Source of the DNA: S012-113 sp039714715
Lineage (GTDB): Bacteria; Bacteroidota; Bacteroidia; Cytophagales; Cyclobacteriaceae
Reading direction: 5' to 3'
Length of the DNA stretch: 17,376 nt
Assembly (NCBI GenBank): GCA_039714715.1
Contig: JBDLIU010000074.1
Span: forward strand, 1-17,376
Shown here: positions 1 through 6,793 of the stretch, piece after piece
How the letters are laid out: each line of letters begins with the position of its first letter
Position numbering within the stretch: the stretch's first letter is position 1
The notes under the pieces: generated by a model
Databases searched by the model: none
Seen by the model: the letters and a program-made list of their open reading frames with translations, nothing else
Told to the model about the DNA's origin: nothing
Translations under genes and position numbers: made by a program

Positions 1-1
1 A

Positions 2-853
2 AAGCCGCACTGGGAACTTATTGAAGACTATGATATCATAGACTTTGATTTAGGCGTTAAAATTACAGGGGCAGGTTTCCCTGTGTATAAAGGTGCAGGA
101 GCAAAGCTTCAACGAGCTCTGATTAACTTTTTCCTTGATGAGGCCGAAAAAGCAGGTTACAGCGAGGTGCAGCCTCCTATTGTGGTGAATGAGGCCTCTG
201 GGTATGGCACAGGGCAGCTGCCGGATAAGGAAGGACAGATGTACCATATTGGTGAAGACAACTTCTATATGATTCCAACAGCCGAGGTGCCAATTACCAA
301 TATTTACCGCGATGTAATCCTTACTGAAGATCAACTGCCTAAAAAACATGTGGGCTATACACCTTGTTTCAGGAGAGAAGCAGGCTCCTGGGGATCTCAC
401 GTGAGAGGCCTCAACCGCTTGCACCAGTTCGATAAGGTAGAGATTGTACAGGTTCAGCATCTAGAGAATTCTTACAATGCGCTCGAAGAGATGAGTGAAT
501 ATATCCAGTCGTTAATCCATAAGCTGGAACTGCCATACCGTGTGTTGGTGCTTTGTGGAGGCGACCTTGGCTTCACGTCAGCACTCACTTATGATATGGA
601 GGTTTATTCTGCGGCTCAGAAGAAATGGTTGGAAGTGAGCTCTGTTAGTAACTTCGAGAACTTCCAGGCGAATCGACTTAAACTACGTTATAAAAACGCA
701 GATAAGAAAACACAGCTGGCTCATACGCTAAACGGTAGTGCGCTTGCTTTGCCTAGAATTGTAGCAGCAATATTGGAGAATAATCAAACCCCAGATGGCA
801 TTAAAGTGCCTGAGGTGCTGGTCCCATACTGTGGATTTGATATGATAAAGTAA
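2..853 (+). CDS. serS: Seryl-tRNA synthetase, 3' part (5' end outside window)
   Basis: Class II aminoacyl-tRNA synthetase that charges tRNA-Ser with serine in the cytoplasm. The frame is open from base 2, so the N-terminal tRNA-binding coiled coil and the real start lie upstream; 283 residues are visible. The fragment opens with the family sequence PHWELIEDYDIIDFDLGVKI and continues with GAGFPVYKG (motif 1 region). Motif 2 is FRREAGSWGSHVRGLNRLHQ at visible residues 123-142. Motif 3 is NGSALALPRIVAAILENNQ from about residue 244, followed by the usual C-terminal end VPYCGFDMIK. Nothing suggests damage. A non-coding stretch of about 570 bases follows, so it is not co-transcribed by tight linkage with metZ. 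Identity is close to certain. Confidence 0.97.
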   Translation, partial: KPHWELIEDYDIIDFDLGVKITGAGFPVYKGAGAKLQRALINFFLDEAEKAGYSEVQPPIVVNEASGYGTGQLPDKEGQMYHIGEDNFYMIPTAEVPITNIYRDVILTEDQLPKKHVGYTPCFRREAGSWGSHVRGLNRLHQFDKVEIVQVQHLENSYNALEEMSEYIQSLIHKLELPYRVLVLCGGDLGFTSALTYDMEVYSAAQKKWLEVSSVSNFENFQANRLKLRYKNADKKTQLAHTLNGSALALPRIVAAILENNQTPDGIKVPEVLVPYCGFDMIK

Positions 854-1039
854 GCTGGACATCGGAAACAAAAAACTTAAAGTTTGAAATTCTGTTTAAT
901 TATTGCGGGGAGGCTTCCCCATCAGGGGATTGAGGGGCGCATGAAGGTCGAAGTATAAAGTTCCAAAGTTCGGACATCGGCTACCTTTTGACTTTACTCA
1001 CAACAAATACTCAGTTCAATTTTTTATTTAAATTTTAAG
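854..1039. repeat. Repeat-derived intergenic debris downstream of serS
   Basis: No gene is supported here. The stretch holds short repeated words: GGACATCGG at 857-865 and again at 972-980, and AAGTTCCAAAG-type words near 957-969 and 1037-1047. It also holds small G/C hairpins: GGGGA at 907-911 with TCCCC at 916-920, or alternatively CCCC 917-920 with GGGG 924-927. There is no following T-run, so I do not call a terminator. It looks like decayed copies of intergenic repeats, continuing directly into the better preserved element at 1040. Confidence 0.45.
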
Positions 1040-1143
1040 TTCCAAAGGAGCGAAATATAATAGCCTTGGGTGCATCCTGAGCGTAGTCGAAGGAAACCCA
1101 AGGATAATAAATAATGGATCACCAAGCGCCATCGGTGCGACAT
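1040..1143. repeat. Three-hairpin REP-like intergenic repeat, copy 1
   Basis: Three short hairpins lie in a row. TCC/GGA is at 1041-1049, followed by GCGA. A perfect 8-bp stem pairs CCTTGGGT (1064-1071) with ACCCAAGG (1096-1103). GCGCC/GGTGC lies within AAGCGCCATCGGTGCGACAT (1124-1143). The same order and nearly the same end sequence occur at 9437-9544. The loop of the middle hairpin holds GCATCCTGAGCGTAGTCGAA and a few more bases, with a nested TCCT/AGGA pair, and is unrelated to the loop of the second copy. REP-type repeats of this build are common in intergenic DNA of this phylum; no RAYT transposase is in the window. Confidence 0.7.
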
Positions 1144-1183
1144 CAAACAATAAGGTATGTTTCAGATTTTATTAAGAAGATAA

Positions 1184-1213
1184 TTGCATATTCCATAATT
1201 TGTCTTTTCTTTG
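1184..1213 (+). promoter_or_regulatory. Probable promoter of the metZ operon
   Basis: TTG (1184-1186), a 19-base spacer and TTTCTTTG (1206-1213) fit the Bacteroidota -33/-7 promoter pattern with one mismatch in the TAnnTTTG box. Transcription would start near 1218-1220, about 25 bases before the riboswitch, which is a sensible distance. The call rests on position as much as on sequence. Confidence 0.4.
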
Positions 1214-1242
1214 CCACTCAATAAAAAGTTCTTTAAAATATT

Positions 1243-1329
1243 CTTATCAAGAAAGGTGGAGGGAATGGCCCTGTGAAACCTTAGCAACCCTGGTCGTATA
1301 CCAGAAGGTGCTAATTCCAATGAGATAAG
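1243..1329 (+). ncRNA. SAM-I (S-box) riboswitch aptamer
   Basis: The sequence follows the SAM-I consensus closely. P1 is CTTATC (1243-1248) with GATAAG (1324-1329). Next come AAGAAAGGTGGAGGGA, then GGCCCTGTGAAACC and TTAGCAACC for the P2/P3 core, a P4 hairpin CTGG..CCAG (about 1290-1304), and AGAAGGTGCTAATTCCA. Binding of S-adenosylmethionine stabilises P1. It lies 100 bases upstream of metZ and directly before an intrinsic terminator, so it should switch the methionine operon off when S-adenosylmethionine is plentiful. This match is strong enough to call from sequence alone. Confidence 0.95.
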
Positions 1330-1347
1330 TCGGAAGATAATTTGCAG

Positions 1348-1385
1348 CCTCTTTTGACTAGATCATAGTTGAACGAGGTTTTTTT
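1348..1385 (+). terminator. Riboswitch-controlled intrinsic terminator
   Basis: CCTCTTTTGACTA (1348-1360) pairs with TAGTTGAACGAGG (1366-1378) in 12 of 13 positions, two of them G-U, around the loop GATCA. Seven Ts follow (1379-1385). It sits 18 bases after the aptamer's P1 and 44 bases before the metZ start codon. This is the layout of a transcription-attenuating expression platform: ligand bound, hairpin forms, transcription stops. I did not identify the exact antiterminator pairing. Confidence 0.88.
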
Positions 1386-1429
1386 ATGCCCTCTTTGTCC
1401 ATTCTTGGTAAGGAAAAAACTAAAAGAGA

Positions 1430-2605
1430 ATGGGAACAACACATTTTGAAACACTGGCCATCAGAACACAGTCTGAGAGAACACATCAGAAGGAACACTC
1501 TGTGCCACTTTATTTAACATCAAGCTTTACATTCGATAATGCCGAGGAAGGAGCAGGCATTTTTAGTGAGGAAATTGAGGGCAACCTGTATTCGAGGTTC
1601 TCAAATCCCAATACGGATGAGTTCATCGAGAAGCTTAGCATGTTGGAGGGAGCCGAAGCAGGAGTAGCTACTGCCACAGGTATGGCGGCTATCTATACTG
1701 TGTTTGCTGCACTGTTAAAAGCGGGAGATCATATAGTTGCCTCATCAGCCATTTTTGGTAGTTCTAAAAAAGTAATCGACAGTGTACTCCCTAATCATGG
1801 AATTGAGTTCACATTCGTGGATGTTGATGATAATAATTCATGGCAAGAGGCCATACAGGCCAACACTAAATTGATTTTTGTTGAGACACCATCTAACCCA
1901 ACCTTAAAGATTGCAGATTTAGAATTTCTGAATAAGCTCTGTGTTCAAAATGAATTAATCTTTGTTGTTGATAATTGCTTTGCAACACCTTACCTGCAGC
2001 AACCGGTTAAGTTCGGAGCCGACCTTGTTGTTCATTCTGCCACTAAATTTATTGATGGGCAGGGAAGAGTACTGGGAGGGGCCATTCTGGGGAAAGAAAA
2101 ATATATTGAGGCCTGTTACGATTTTGTCCGAAAAACAGGAGCTAGCTTATCACCATTTAATGCATGGGTGCTTTCTAAAAGCCTGGAAACGCTTGCGGTT
2201 CGTATGGATAGGCACTGCTCAAATGCAGAAAAAATTTCTCAGTACCTGGAAGCACATGAAGAGGTTGAGAATGTAATTTATCCTCACTCGTCATTACACC
2301 CTCAATACGAACTGGCTAAAAAACAGATGCGATTTGGAGGAGGTTTAGTGGGTTGTGAGCTGAAAGGTGGTAAGGAACGCGGAGCTCGATTCCTCAATGC
2401 ACTGAAGATTCATTCTCTTACGGCCAACCTGGGAGATACACGTAGTATTGCCACACACCCGGCTTCCACAACACACTCAAAACTGTCGGAAGAAGAGCAG
2501 TTAGAGGTTGGGATAACCCCCGGTTTTATCCGGTTTTCGGTGGGTCTGGAGCATATAGATGATTTGATTGAAGACATTGAACAAGCATTAAAAGCCTCGA
2601 AATGA
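1430..2605 (+). CDS. metZ: O-acyl-homoserine sulfhydrylase (Cys/Met metabolism PLP enzyme, MetZ type)
   Basis: Makes homocysteine from an O-acylated homoserine and sulfide, using pyridoxal phosphate. The 391-residue length is normal for the family. Visible landmarks are YSRFSNP (54-60), the glycine-rich ATATGMAAI stretch, VETPSNPTLK (151-160), VDNCFATP (180-187) and the PLP lysine K206 in HSATKFIDGQGRVLGG. The DGQGRVLGG form is typical of MetZ rather than MetY or MetB. MetZ enzymes are classically described with O-succinylhomoserine. The next gene is a MetX-type acetyltransferase, so I infer O-acetylhomoserine is the substrate here. It is first in an operon under the SAM-I riboswitch and shares four bases (ATGA) with metX. 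A cystathionine gamma-synthase or lyase role is possible but less likely. Confidence 0.92.
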   Translation: MGTTHFETLAIRTQSERTHQKEHSVPLYLTSSFTFDNAEEGAGIFSEEIEGNLYSRFSNPNTDEFIEKLSMLEGAEAGVATATGMAAIYTVFAALLKAGDHIVASSAIFGSSKKVIDSVLPNHGIEFTFVDVDDNNSWQEAIQANTKLIFVETPSNPTLKIADLEFLNKLCVQNELIFVVDNCFATPYLQQPVKFGADLVVHSATKFIDGQGRVLGGAILGKEKYIEACYDFVRKTGASLSPFNAWVLSKSLETLAVRMDRHCSNAEKISQYLEAHEEVENVIYPHSSLHPQYELAKKQMRFGGGLVGCELKGGKERGARFLNALKIHSLTANLGDTRSIATHPASTTHSKLSEEEQLEVGITPGFIRFSVGLEHIDDLIEDIEQALKASK

Positions 2606-3912
2606 ACAACGAGAAACAATATCATATTTATGAATACGACAAGCCATTTGAACTGGAATCAGGCGAGTACCTGAACGGTTTAAAGATTGCCTATCATACT
2701 TACGGGACCCTTAATAAAAAAATAAGTAATGTGGTCTGGGCTTTCCATGCGCTCACTGCGAATTCGGATGTAATGGAATGGTGGCCGGGGTTGTTTGGGC
2801 CCAATGATTTTTTTAACTGCAAGGATAACTTTATCATTTGTGCCAATGTTTTAGGGTCACCCTATGGAAGCAGTGCTCCGGAGAATCTTGATTTTCCGCA
2901 GTTTACGGTGCGTGATGTTGTGAATGCACAGCTCCTTCTGGCAAGGGAGCTGGAAATAGAGAACATCAAGGTGGCAATCGGAGGTTCCTTCGGAGGAAGC
3001 CAGGCGTTGGAGTTCGCTTATTCGTTTGAAGGTAAAGTAGAAAATCTATTATTGGTTGCATCGGCAGCGTTAGAATCTGCCTGGGGTATAGCCATCCATG
3101 AATCGCAAAGGCTGGCATTAAAAGCAGACCAGACATTTGGCCAGCCGGATGGTGGAAACGAAGGACTAAAGGCAGCAAGAGCCATTGGCATGCTTACTTA
3201 TCGTACGGCAGATGCTTTCATTGAAACTCAAACAGACTTCGATGATCGTGTAGATGATTTCAGCGCATCCTCTTATATCCAACATCAGGCAGATAAGCTT
3301 GAAAAAAGATTTAATGCCCTATCGTATTATTATCTCTCCAAGTGTATGGATAGCCATAACATTGGCCGGGGCAGAGGTGGTCTGATAAAAGCACTATCAT
3401 CGATTTCAGCCCGCACGCTGGTAATTGGAATTGACTCAGACCATTTATTGCCAACACAGCTGCAGAAGTTTCTGGTGAATAATCTTCAAAATGCAATTTA
3501 CCATGAAATCGTGTCAGAATATGGGCATGATGGATTTCTTACGGAAACAGAAAAGCTTACTGAAGTAATCCAGAAGTTTATTGTAGATAGAAAGGCCAGT
3601 AAGATAACGGTTGAAGATCTGTCGAGGATGATGAAAAAAAGTGAGGACTTTCAACTTATTGATGTGCGCGAGCCCTTTGAGCTTGAGTTAGCTTCAATAG
3701 GGGGATTAAATATTCCGCTGAAAGACATACCGGAGAGCCTGGAAAAAGTAGCTCCGAATAAAAAGGTGGTAGTGTATTGTCGAAGTGGCAAACGAAGCGC
3801 ATCGGCCATTGAATACCTGTTGGAAACAAGAGGACATAACAATTTGTACAACCTTGAAGGAGGAATCCTGGATTGGTCAGATAAAATTGATAGCTCCATT
3901 AAAAAATATTGA
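2602..3912 (+). CDS. metX: Homoserine O-acetyltransferase fused to a C-terminal rhodanese domain
   Basis: Residues 1 to about 330 form an alpha/beta-hydrolase of the MetX family, which acetylates homoserine with acetyl-CoA. The nucleophile elbow is GGSFGGSQ with Ser129. The acid is probably Asp280 in IGIDSDHLLP, and the histidine is His309 in YGHDGFL. DFPQFTVRDVVNAQ is a family motif. The oxyanion region reads LGSPYGSSAP, where many MetX proteins have GSCYGTTGP. Residues from about 336 to 431 form a single rhodanese domain: LIDVREPFELE (352-362), the loop CRSGKR with Cys393, and LEGGILDW near the end. The intact cysteine suggests real sulfurtransferase activity. The reading frame is continuous through the junction. 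It overlaps metZ by four bases and runs into the aspartate kinase. The fusion joins homoserine activation to a sulfur-carrier activity beside a sulfhydrylase; that link is inference. Confidence 0.93.
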   Translation: MNNEKQYHIYEYDKPFELESGEYLNGLKIAYHTYGTLNKKISNVVWAFHALTANSDVMEWWPGLFGPNDFFNCKDNFIICANVLGSPYGSSAPENLDFPQFTVRDVVNAQLLLARELEIENIKVAIGGSFGGSQALEFAYSFEGKVENLLLVASAALESAWGIAIHESQRLALKADQTFGQPDGGNEGLKAARAIGMLTYRTADAFIETQTDFDDRVDDFSASSYIQHQADKLEKRFNALSYYYLSKCMDSHNIGRGRGGLIKALSSISARTLVIGIDSDHLLPTQLQKFLVNNLQNAIYHEIVSEYGHDGFLTETEKLTEVIQKFIVDRKASKITVEDLSRMMKKSEDFQLIDVREPFELELASIGGLNIPLKDIPESLEKVAPNKKVVVYCRSGKRSASAIEYLLETRGHNNLYNLEGGILDWSDKIDSSIKKY

Positions 3913-3917
3913 GGATA

Positions 3918-5282
3918 ATGAAAGTATTGAAATTCGGGGGAAAATCTTTGGCAAACGGGAGCCCCTTAAACAATGTAATTGAGATAATAGAAGAAGAGCA
4001 AAGGCACAGTGATATTGCAGTTGTGGTTTCTGCCAGGGGTAACAGTACCGATCTGCTAATCAAAATGTATGAATTGACAGTTGAAGGTAAAGAGTATGAA
4101 CAGGTATATGATGCTTTTGTTCAACTTCAGGACACCACTTCTCATGGATTAGAAGTGGATGAGTTATTTGTTGAACTAAAAGAAATTCTGGATTCTGTAA
4201 AGAGGCTTAAAATCTCCTCGGATAAACTGAAAGACAAGATTGTATCTTATGGAGAATTATTGAGTGCAAGGCTAATATCACATATCCTGGTCGCTAATGG
4301 GCTCAATGCTGTATTTGTAGATGCAAGAAATATCTTCAAAACAAATAATGGACTCAAAAGCAGTGGGATTGACCATCTGCAATCACAAGGGCTCACTAAA
4401 GCATATTTCGATTCATTAGAACCAGGGCAGATACCGATAATAACAGGTTTTATCGCTTCGAACGATAAAAATGAAACGGTTACATTAGGAAGAAATGGGA
4501 GCAACCTGTCCGCATCTTTAATAGCTAATTTTATTGATGCTGAAGAAGTTCAAAACTGGACTGATGTAAATGGTGTCTATACGGCAAGTCCTAAGCTGGT
4601 ACAACAAGCTGAATTGATAAGTCACCTTAGTTTTAAAGAGGCGCATGAACTGGCTAATTTCGGGACCACGATCCTTCACCCCAGGACAATTAATCCACTA
4701 ATGGAAAAAGGAATTCCGATCAAGATTTACAATAGCATTGACCGGCAAAAAGCGGGGACAATAATTGATATGGACGGCTCAAAAAAGGGCATCAAGGTTG
4801 TTTCTGCGATTGAGAATGTGGCTATGATATCCATTGAAAGTAAGGATATTACGGCCAGAGTGGGTATTAGTGGCAGAATTTTCAGTGCATTAGGTAAATA
4901 CAATGTAAGTGTAAGGTTGATATCCCAGGCCTCAACGGATCTGAGTGTTGGATTTGTAGTGGATTCTGAAGACTCAGAAATAGCAAAAAATGCGCTTATC
5001 GAGGAATTTGAGACAGAACTGGAGAATGGTTCAATTTTGGGTATTAGCTTAAACACAAATGTGGTGATTATCGCGATAATCGGAAGGCATAATTATGCGC
5101 TGGAGAAAGCGATTTACGGTTTGCGTAAAAACAAAATCTGGATGTATCTGATTAGCAACAGCATTTCCGGCTCTCAGATTTCTTTAGTCATCGACAGTGG
5201 TAACCTGCAGAAGGCAGTAAATATTGTGTACGAACAGGTGTTTGAGAAGGATAAATCGTTGGAAGAGGTTTATGCTACCTAA
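3918..5282 (+). CDS. Aspartate kinase, ThrA-like, without homoserine dehydrogenase domain
   Basis: Phosphorylates aspartate, the first step towards lysine, threonine and methionine. I start at ATG 3918 (MKVLKFGGKS), the usual N-terminus for the family; an in-frame TTG at 3909 adds only three residues. The kinase domain carries KFGGKS (5-10), VVSARGNSTDLL (36-47), YGELLSAR (111-118), GRNGSN (191-196), WTDVNGVYTASP (214-225) and FGTTILHPRTINP (248-260). Two ACT domains follow, about 297-370 and 375-450. The order and motifs resemble the kinase half of bifunctional ThrA, but the protein ends at residue 454, where ThrA continues into homoserine dehydrogenase; DUF721 follows on the other strand. 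Residue 196 is Asn where ThrA has Asp (GRNGSD). The ACT1 glutamine is kept (ISQAS, Q337), while the matching ACT2 position reads ISNSIS (N414). Third gene of the riboswitch operon. Confidence 0.92.
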   Translation: MKVLKFGGKSLANGSPLNNVIEIIEEEQRHSDIAVVVSARGNSTDLLIKMYELTVEGKEYEQVYDAFVQLQDTTSHGLEVDELFVELKEILDSVKRLKISSDKLKDKIVSYGELLSARLISHILVANGLNAVFVDARNIFKTNNGLKSSGIDHLQSQGLTKAYFDSLEPGQIPIITGFIASNDKNETVTLGRNGSNLSASLIANFIDAEEVQNWTDVNGVYTASPKLVQQAELISHLSFKEAHELANFGTTILHPRTINPLMEKGIPIKIYNSIDRQKAGTIIDMDGSKKGIKVVSAIENVAMISIESKDITARVGISGRIFSALGKYNVSVRLISQASTDLSVGFVVDSEDSEIAKNALIEEFETELENGSILGISLNTNVVIIAIIGRHNYALEKAIYGLRKNKIWMYLISNSISGSQISLVIDSGNLQKAVNIVYEQVFEKDKSLEEVYAT

Positions 5283-5595
5283 ACACGATATCCTTAATCA
5301 CTCCATGCCCAATTTTGTCTTCAATGAGTGTTAAAATCTTTCCCTTGCTGATAGTGAGCTCTTGTTTTAATGGTGCTGATGATAATTCTACATACAAAAC
5401 ATCTTCTTTAAAGAACAGTTTGGTTGTTCTGGCAGCAATTGTTTTACCCATTAATTCTTCCCAGAGTGTAATGATAGAGGTCTTGTCAGCCTTACCTTTA
5501 ATTCGGTAAGCATCGAACATCTGATTAAGAGCAGCATCCAGTCGGGTAGGCTCTTCATTTCTGTAGTATGGATTATTTTTTCTTTTCTGGCTCAT
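5275..5595 (-). CDS. DUF721 (DciA-like) protein
   Basis: A 106-residue protein of the DUF721 family. Family marks are an N-terminal basic stretch (MSQKRKNNPYYR), LDAALNQMFDAYRIKGKADK, the WEELMGKTIAARTTKL segment around 45-60, and LYVELSSAPLKQELTISKGK near 67-86. In other bacteria, DUF721 members of the DciA type help load the replicative helicase; whether this one does is inference. Its start lies 23 bases inside recF, so the two are surely co-transcribed. Its 3' end overlaps the convergent aspartate kinase by eight bases. No terminator is visible between the convergent genes. Confidence 0.85.
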   Translation of the reverse strand: MSQKRKNNPYYRNEEPTRLDAALNQMFDAYRIKGKADKTSIITLWEELMGKTIAARTTKLFFKEDVLYVELSSAPLKQELTISKGKILTLIEDKIGHGVIKDIVFR

Positions 5596-6703
5596 AATCC
5601 TCAGTTTTCCCTATCTCTCCATCTTTAATCTCAAAGATACGTGCTGGCAATTCATTTTCTGCCAACATGGCCTTTGTTCTTTCAGGTCTTGCATCAGTAA
5701 TAAAAATTTGCCCAAAACTATGATCACATACCATATTCAGCAGTATTCTCATGCGCTCGTCATCCAGCTTATCGAAAATATCATCAAGCAACAGTGCCGG
5801 GGTGAGCTTGGTAACCGCTTTCAATGTTTCGAATTGTGCAATTTTCAGGGCAACGATCAACGATTTCTGCTGACCCTGAGAACCGAATCTGCGAATGGGT
5901 TTACCATCAATGTTAAAATGATAGGCATCACGATGAACTCCAACAGTAGTTCTTTGCAATGCCAGGTCTCTTTTTATAGCTTGCTTAAACTTTTCTTTGG
6001 GATTATCAGACTGCCATTCACTTTCATAGATAATTTCTACTCGCTCATGCTCATTACTTAATTTCTTGTATAACGTATCAAATTGTTCGGTAAATGTTCT
6101 TAAGAAAACTTCTCTTGTTTTGTAAATCTCTTCACCTAATGATAACAATTCATTGTCGAAGGGCTCCAGTCTTGATTGGTCCACCTTCATATTCTCACTA
6201 AAATACTTAAGCAATGAATTTCGTTGTTTCAGTGCTTTTTGATATCGGACTATATTTTGCAGGTATACTTTATCCTGTTGACTGATGGTAGCATCGAAAA
6301 ACTTACGCCTGAGTTCATTGCCATTATTGATAAGGCTAATATCATTGGGAGAAATCATAACCACAGGAATAAATCCTATATGCTCACTTAGTTTTTCATA
6401 CTCCTTTTGATTTACCTTCAGGGTTTTCTTTTTACCAAATTGAACCGAACATAGTAGCTCATGCATACTGTCGCTTCGTTGTAATTTTGATTTTACGGAA
6501 AAGGCTTGCTGATCATAGGTGATATTAGCAGTGTCAACAGGATTAAAGGCACTTTTACCAAGGGATAAATAATGAAGGGCATCAAGGATATTTGTTTTGC
6601 CCATACCATTTTTCCCCACAAGACAGTTTATTTCCGGGCTGAACTCTAATAGTGCAGAGTTGATATTCTTAAAATTAAACAGTGTTAAATTGTTGAAAAT
6701 CAT
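5573..6703 (-). CDS. recF: DNA replication and repair protein RecF
   Basis: SMC-like ATPase of the RecFOR pathway, which loads RecA at single-strand gaps next to duplex DNA. The 376-residue length is normal. Walker A is GKNGMGKT (30-37). The ABC-type signature is FGSQGQQKS (273-281). Walker B is ALLLDDIFDKLD (303-314) with the acidic pair D307/D308, and ITDARPER near 335-342 is also family-typical. The start at 6703 gives MIFNNLTLFNFKNI, the usual RecF opening. It is transcribed divergently from pdhA and leads a two-gene unit with DUF721. Confidence 0.96.
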   Translation of the reverse strand: MIFNNLTLFNFKNINSALLEFSPEINCLVGKNGMGKTNILDALHYLSLGKSAFNPVDTANITYDQQAFSVKSKLQRSDSMHELLCSVQFGKKKTLKVNQKEYEKLSEHIGFIPVVMISPNDISLINNGNELRRKFFDATISQQDKVYLQNIVRYQKALKQRNSLLKYFSENMKVDQSRLEPFDNELLSLGEEIYKTREVFLRTFTEQFDTLYKKLSNEHERVEIIYESEWQSDNPKEKFKQAIKRDLALQRTTVGVHRDAYHFNIDGKPIRRFGSQGQQKSLIVALKIAQFETLKAVTKLTPALLLDDIFDKLDDERMRILLNMVCDHSFGQIFITDARPERTKAMLAENELPARIFEIKDGEIGKTEDYEPEKKK

Positions 6704-6714
6704 TTAATTGAGGA

Positions 6715-6722
6715 CAAATTTA
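6715..6722 (-). promoter_or_regulatory. Candidate recF promoter -7 box
   Basis: On the minus strand, TAAATTTG (6722 down to 6715) matches TAnnTTTG exactly and ends 11 bases before the recF start codon, implying a very short leader. A TTG lies 23 bases further upstream, a rather long spacing, so the -33 box is uncertain. Confidence 0.45.
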
Positions 6723-6730
6723 ATTGTTAC

Positions 6731-6761
6731 TTGCCGGAATTATGTCAATTGTCTAGTTTTG
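6731..6761 (+). promoter_or_regulatory. Promoter of pdhA
   Basis: TTG (6731-6733), a 20-base spacer and TAGTTTTG (6754-6761) fit the Bacteroidota housekeeping promoter exactly. Transcription would start near 6766-6768, giving a leader of about 26 bases. It lies only nine bases from the opposing recF -7 box, so polymerases at the two promoters may interfere with each other. Confidence 0.65.
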
Positions 6762-6793
6762 CAAGTTCAAATTTTATCAAAGTTAGCATCTAA

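Noticed and set aside
50..460. 136-codon minus-strand open frame
   Set aside because: Lies fully antisense to the conserved catalytic part of serS and its translation resembles no family; a shadow frame.
907..927. GGGGA/TCCCC hairpin as a serS terminator
   Set aside because: Stem of five pairs, no T-run, more than 50 bases after the stop codon; better explained as part of repeat debris.
3909..3917. TTG at 3909 as the start of the aspartate kinase
   Set aside because: ATG 3918 gives the standard MKVLKFGG N-terminus; the extra MRI residues have no support.
5066..5081. Perfect 16-bp palindrome GATTATCGCGATAATC
   Set aside because: It is inside the kinase ACT2 coding sequence; one such palindrome is not surprising in a window of this length, and there is no promoter nearby.
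5275..5300. Possible frameshift separating the kinase from a lost homoserine dehydrogenase domain
   Set aside because: Downstream DNA encodes intact DUF721 and recF on the other strand; no dehydrogenase-like sequence is present in any frame, so the kinase simply ends here.
5708..6061. 117-codon plus-strand open frame within recF
   Set aside because: Antisense to conserved RecF motifs; no recognisable protein features.
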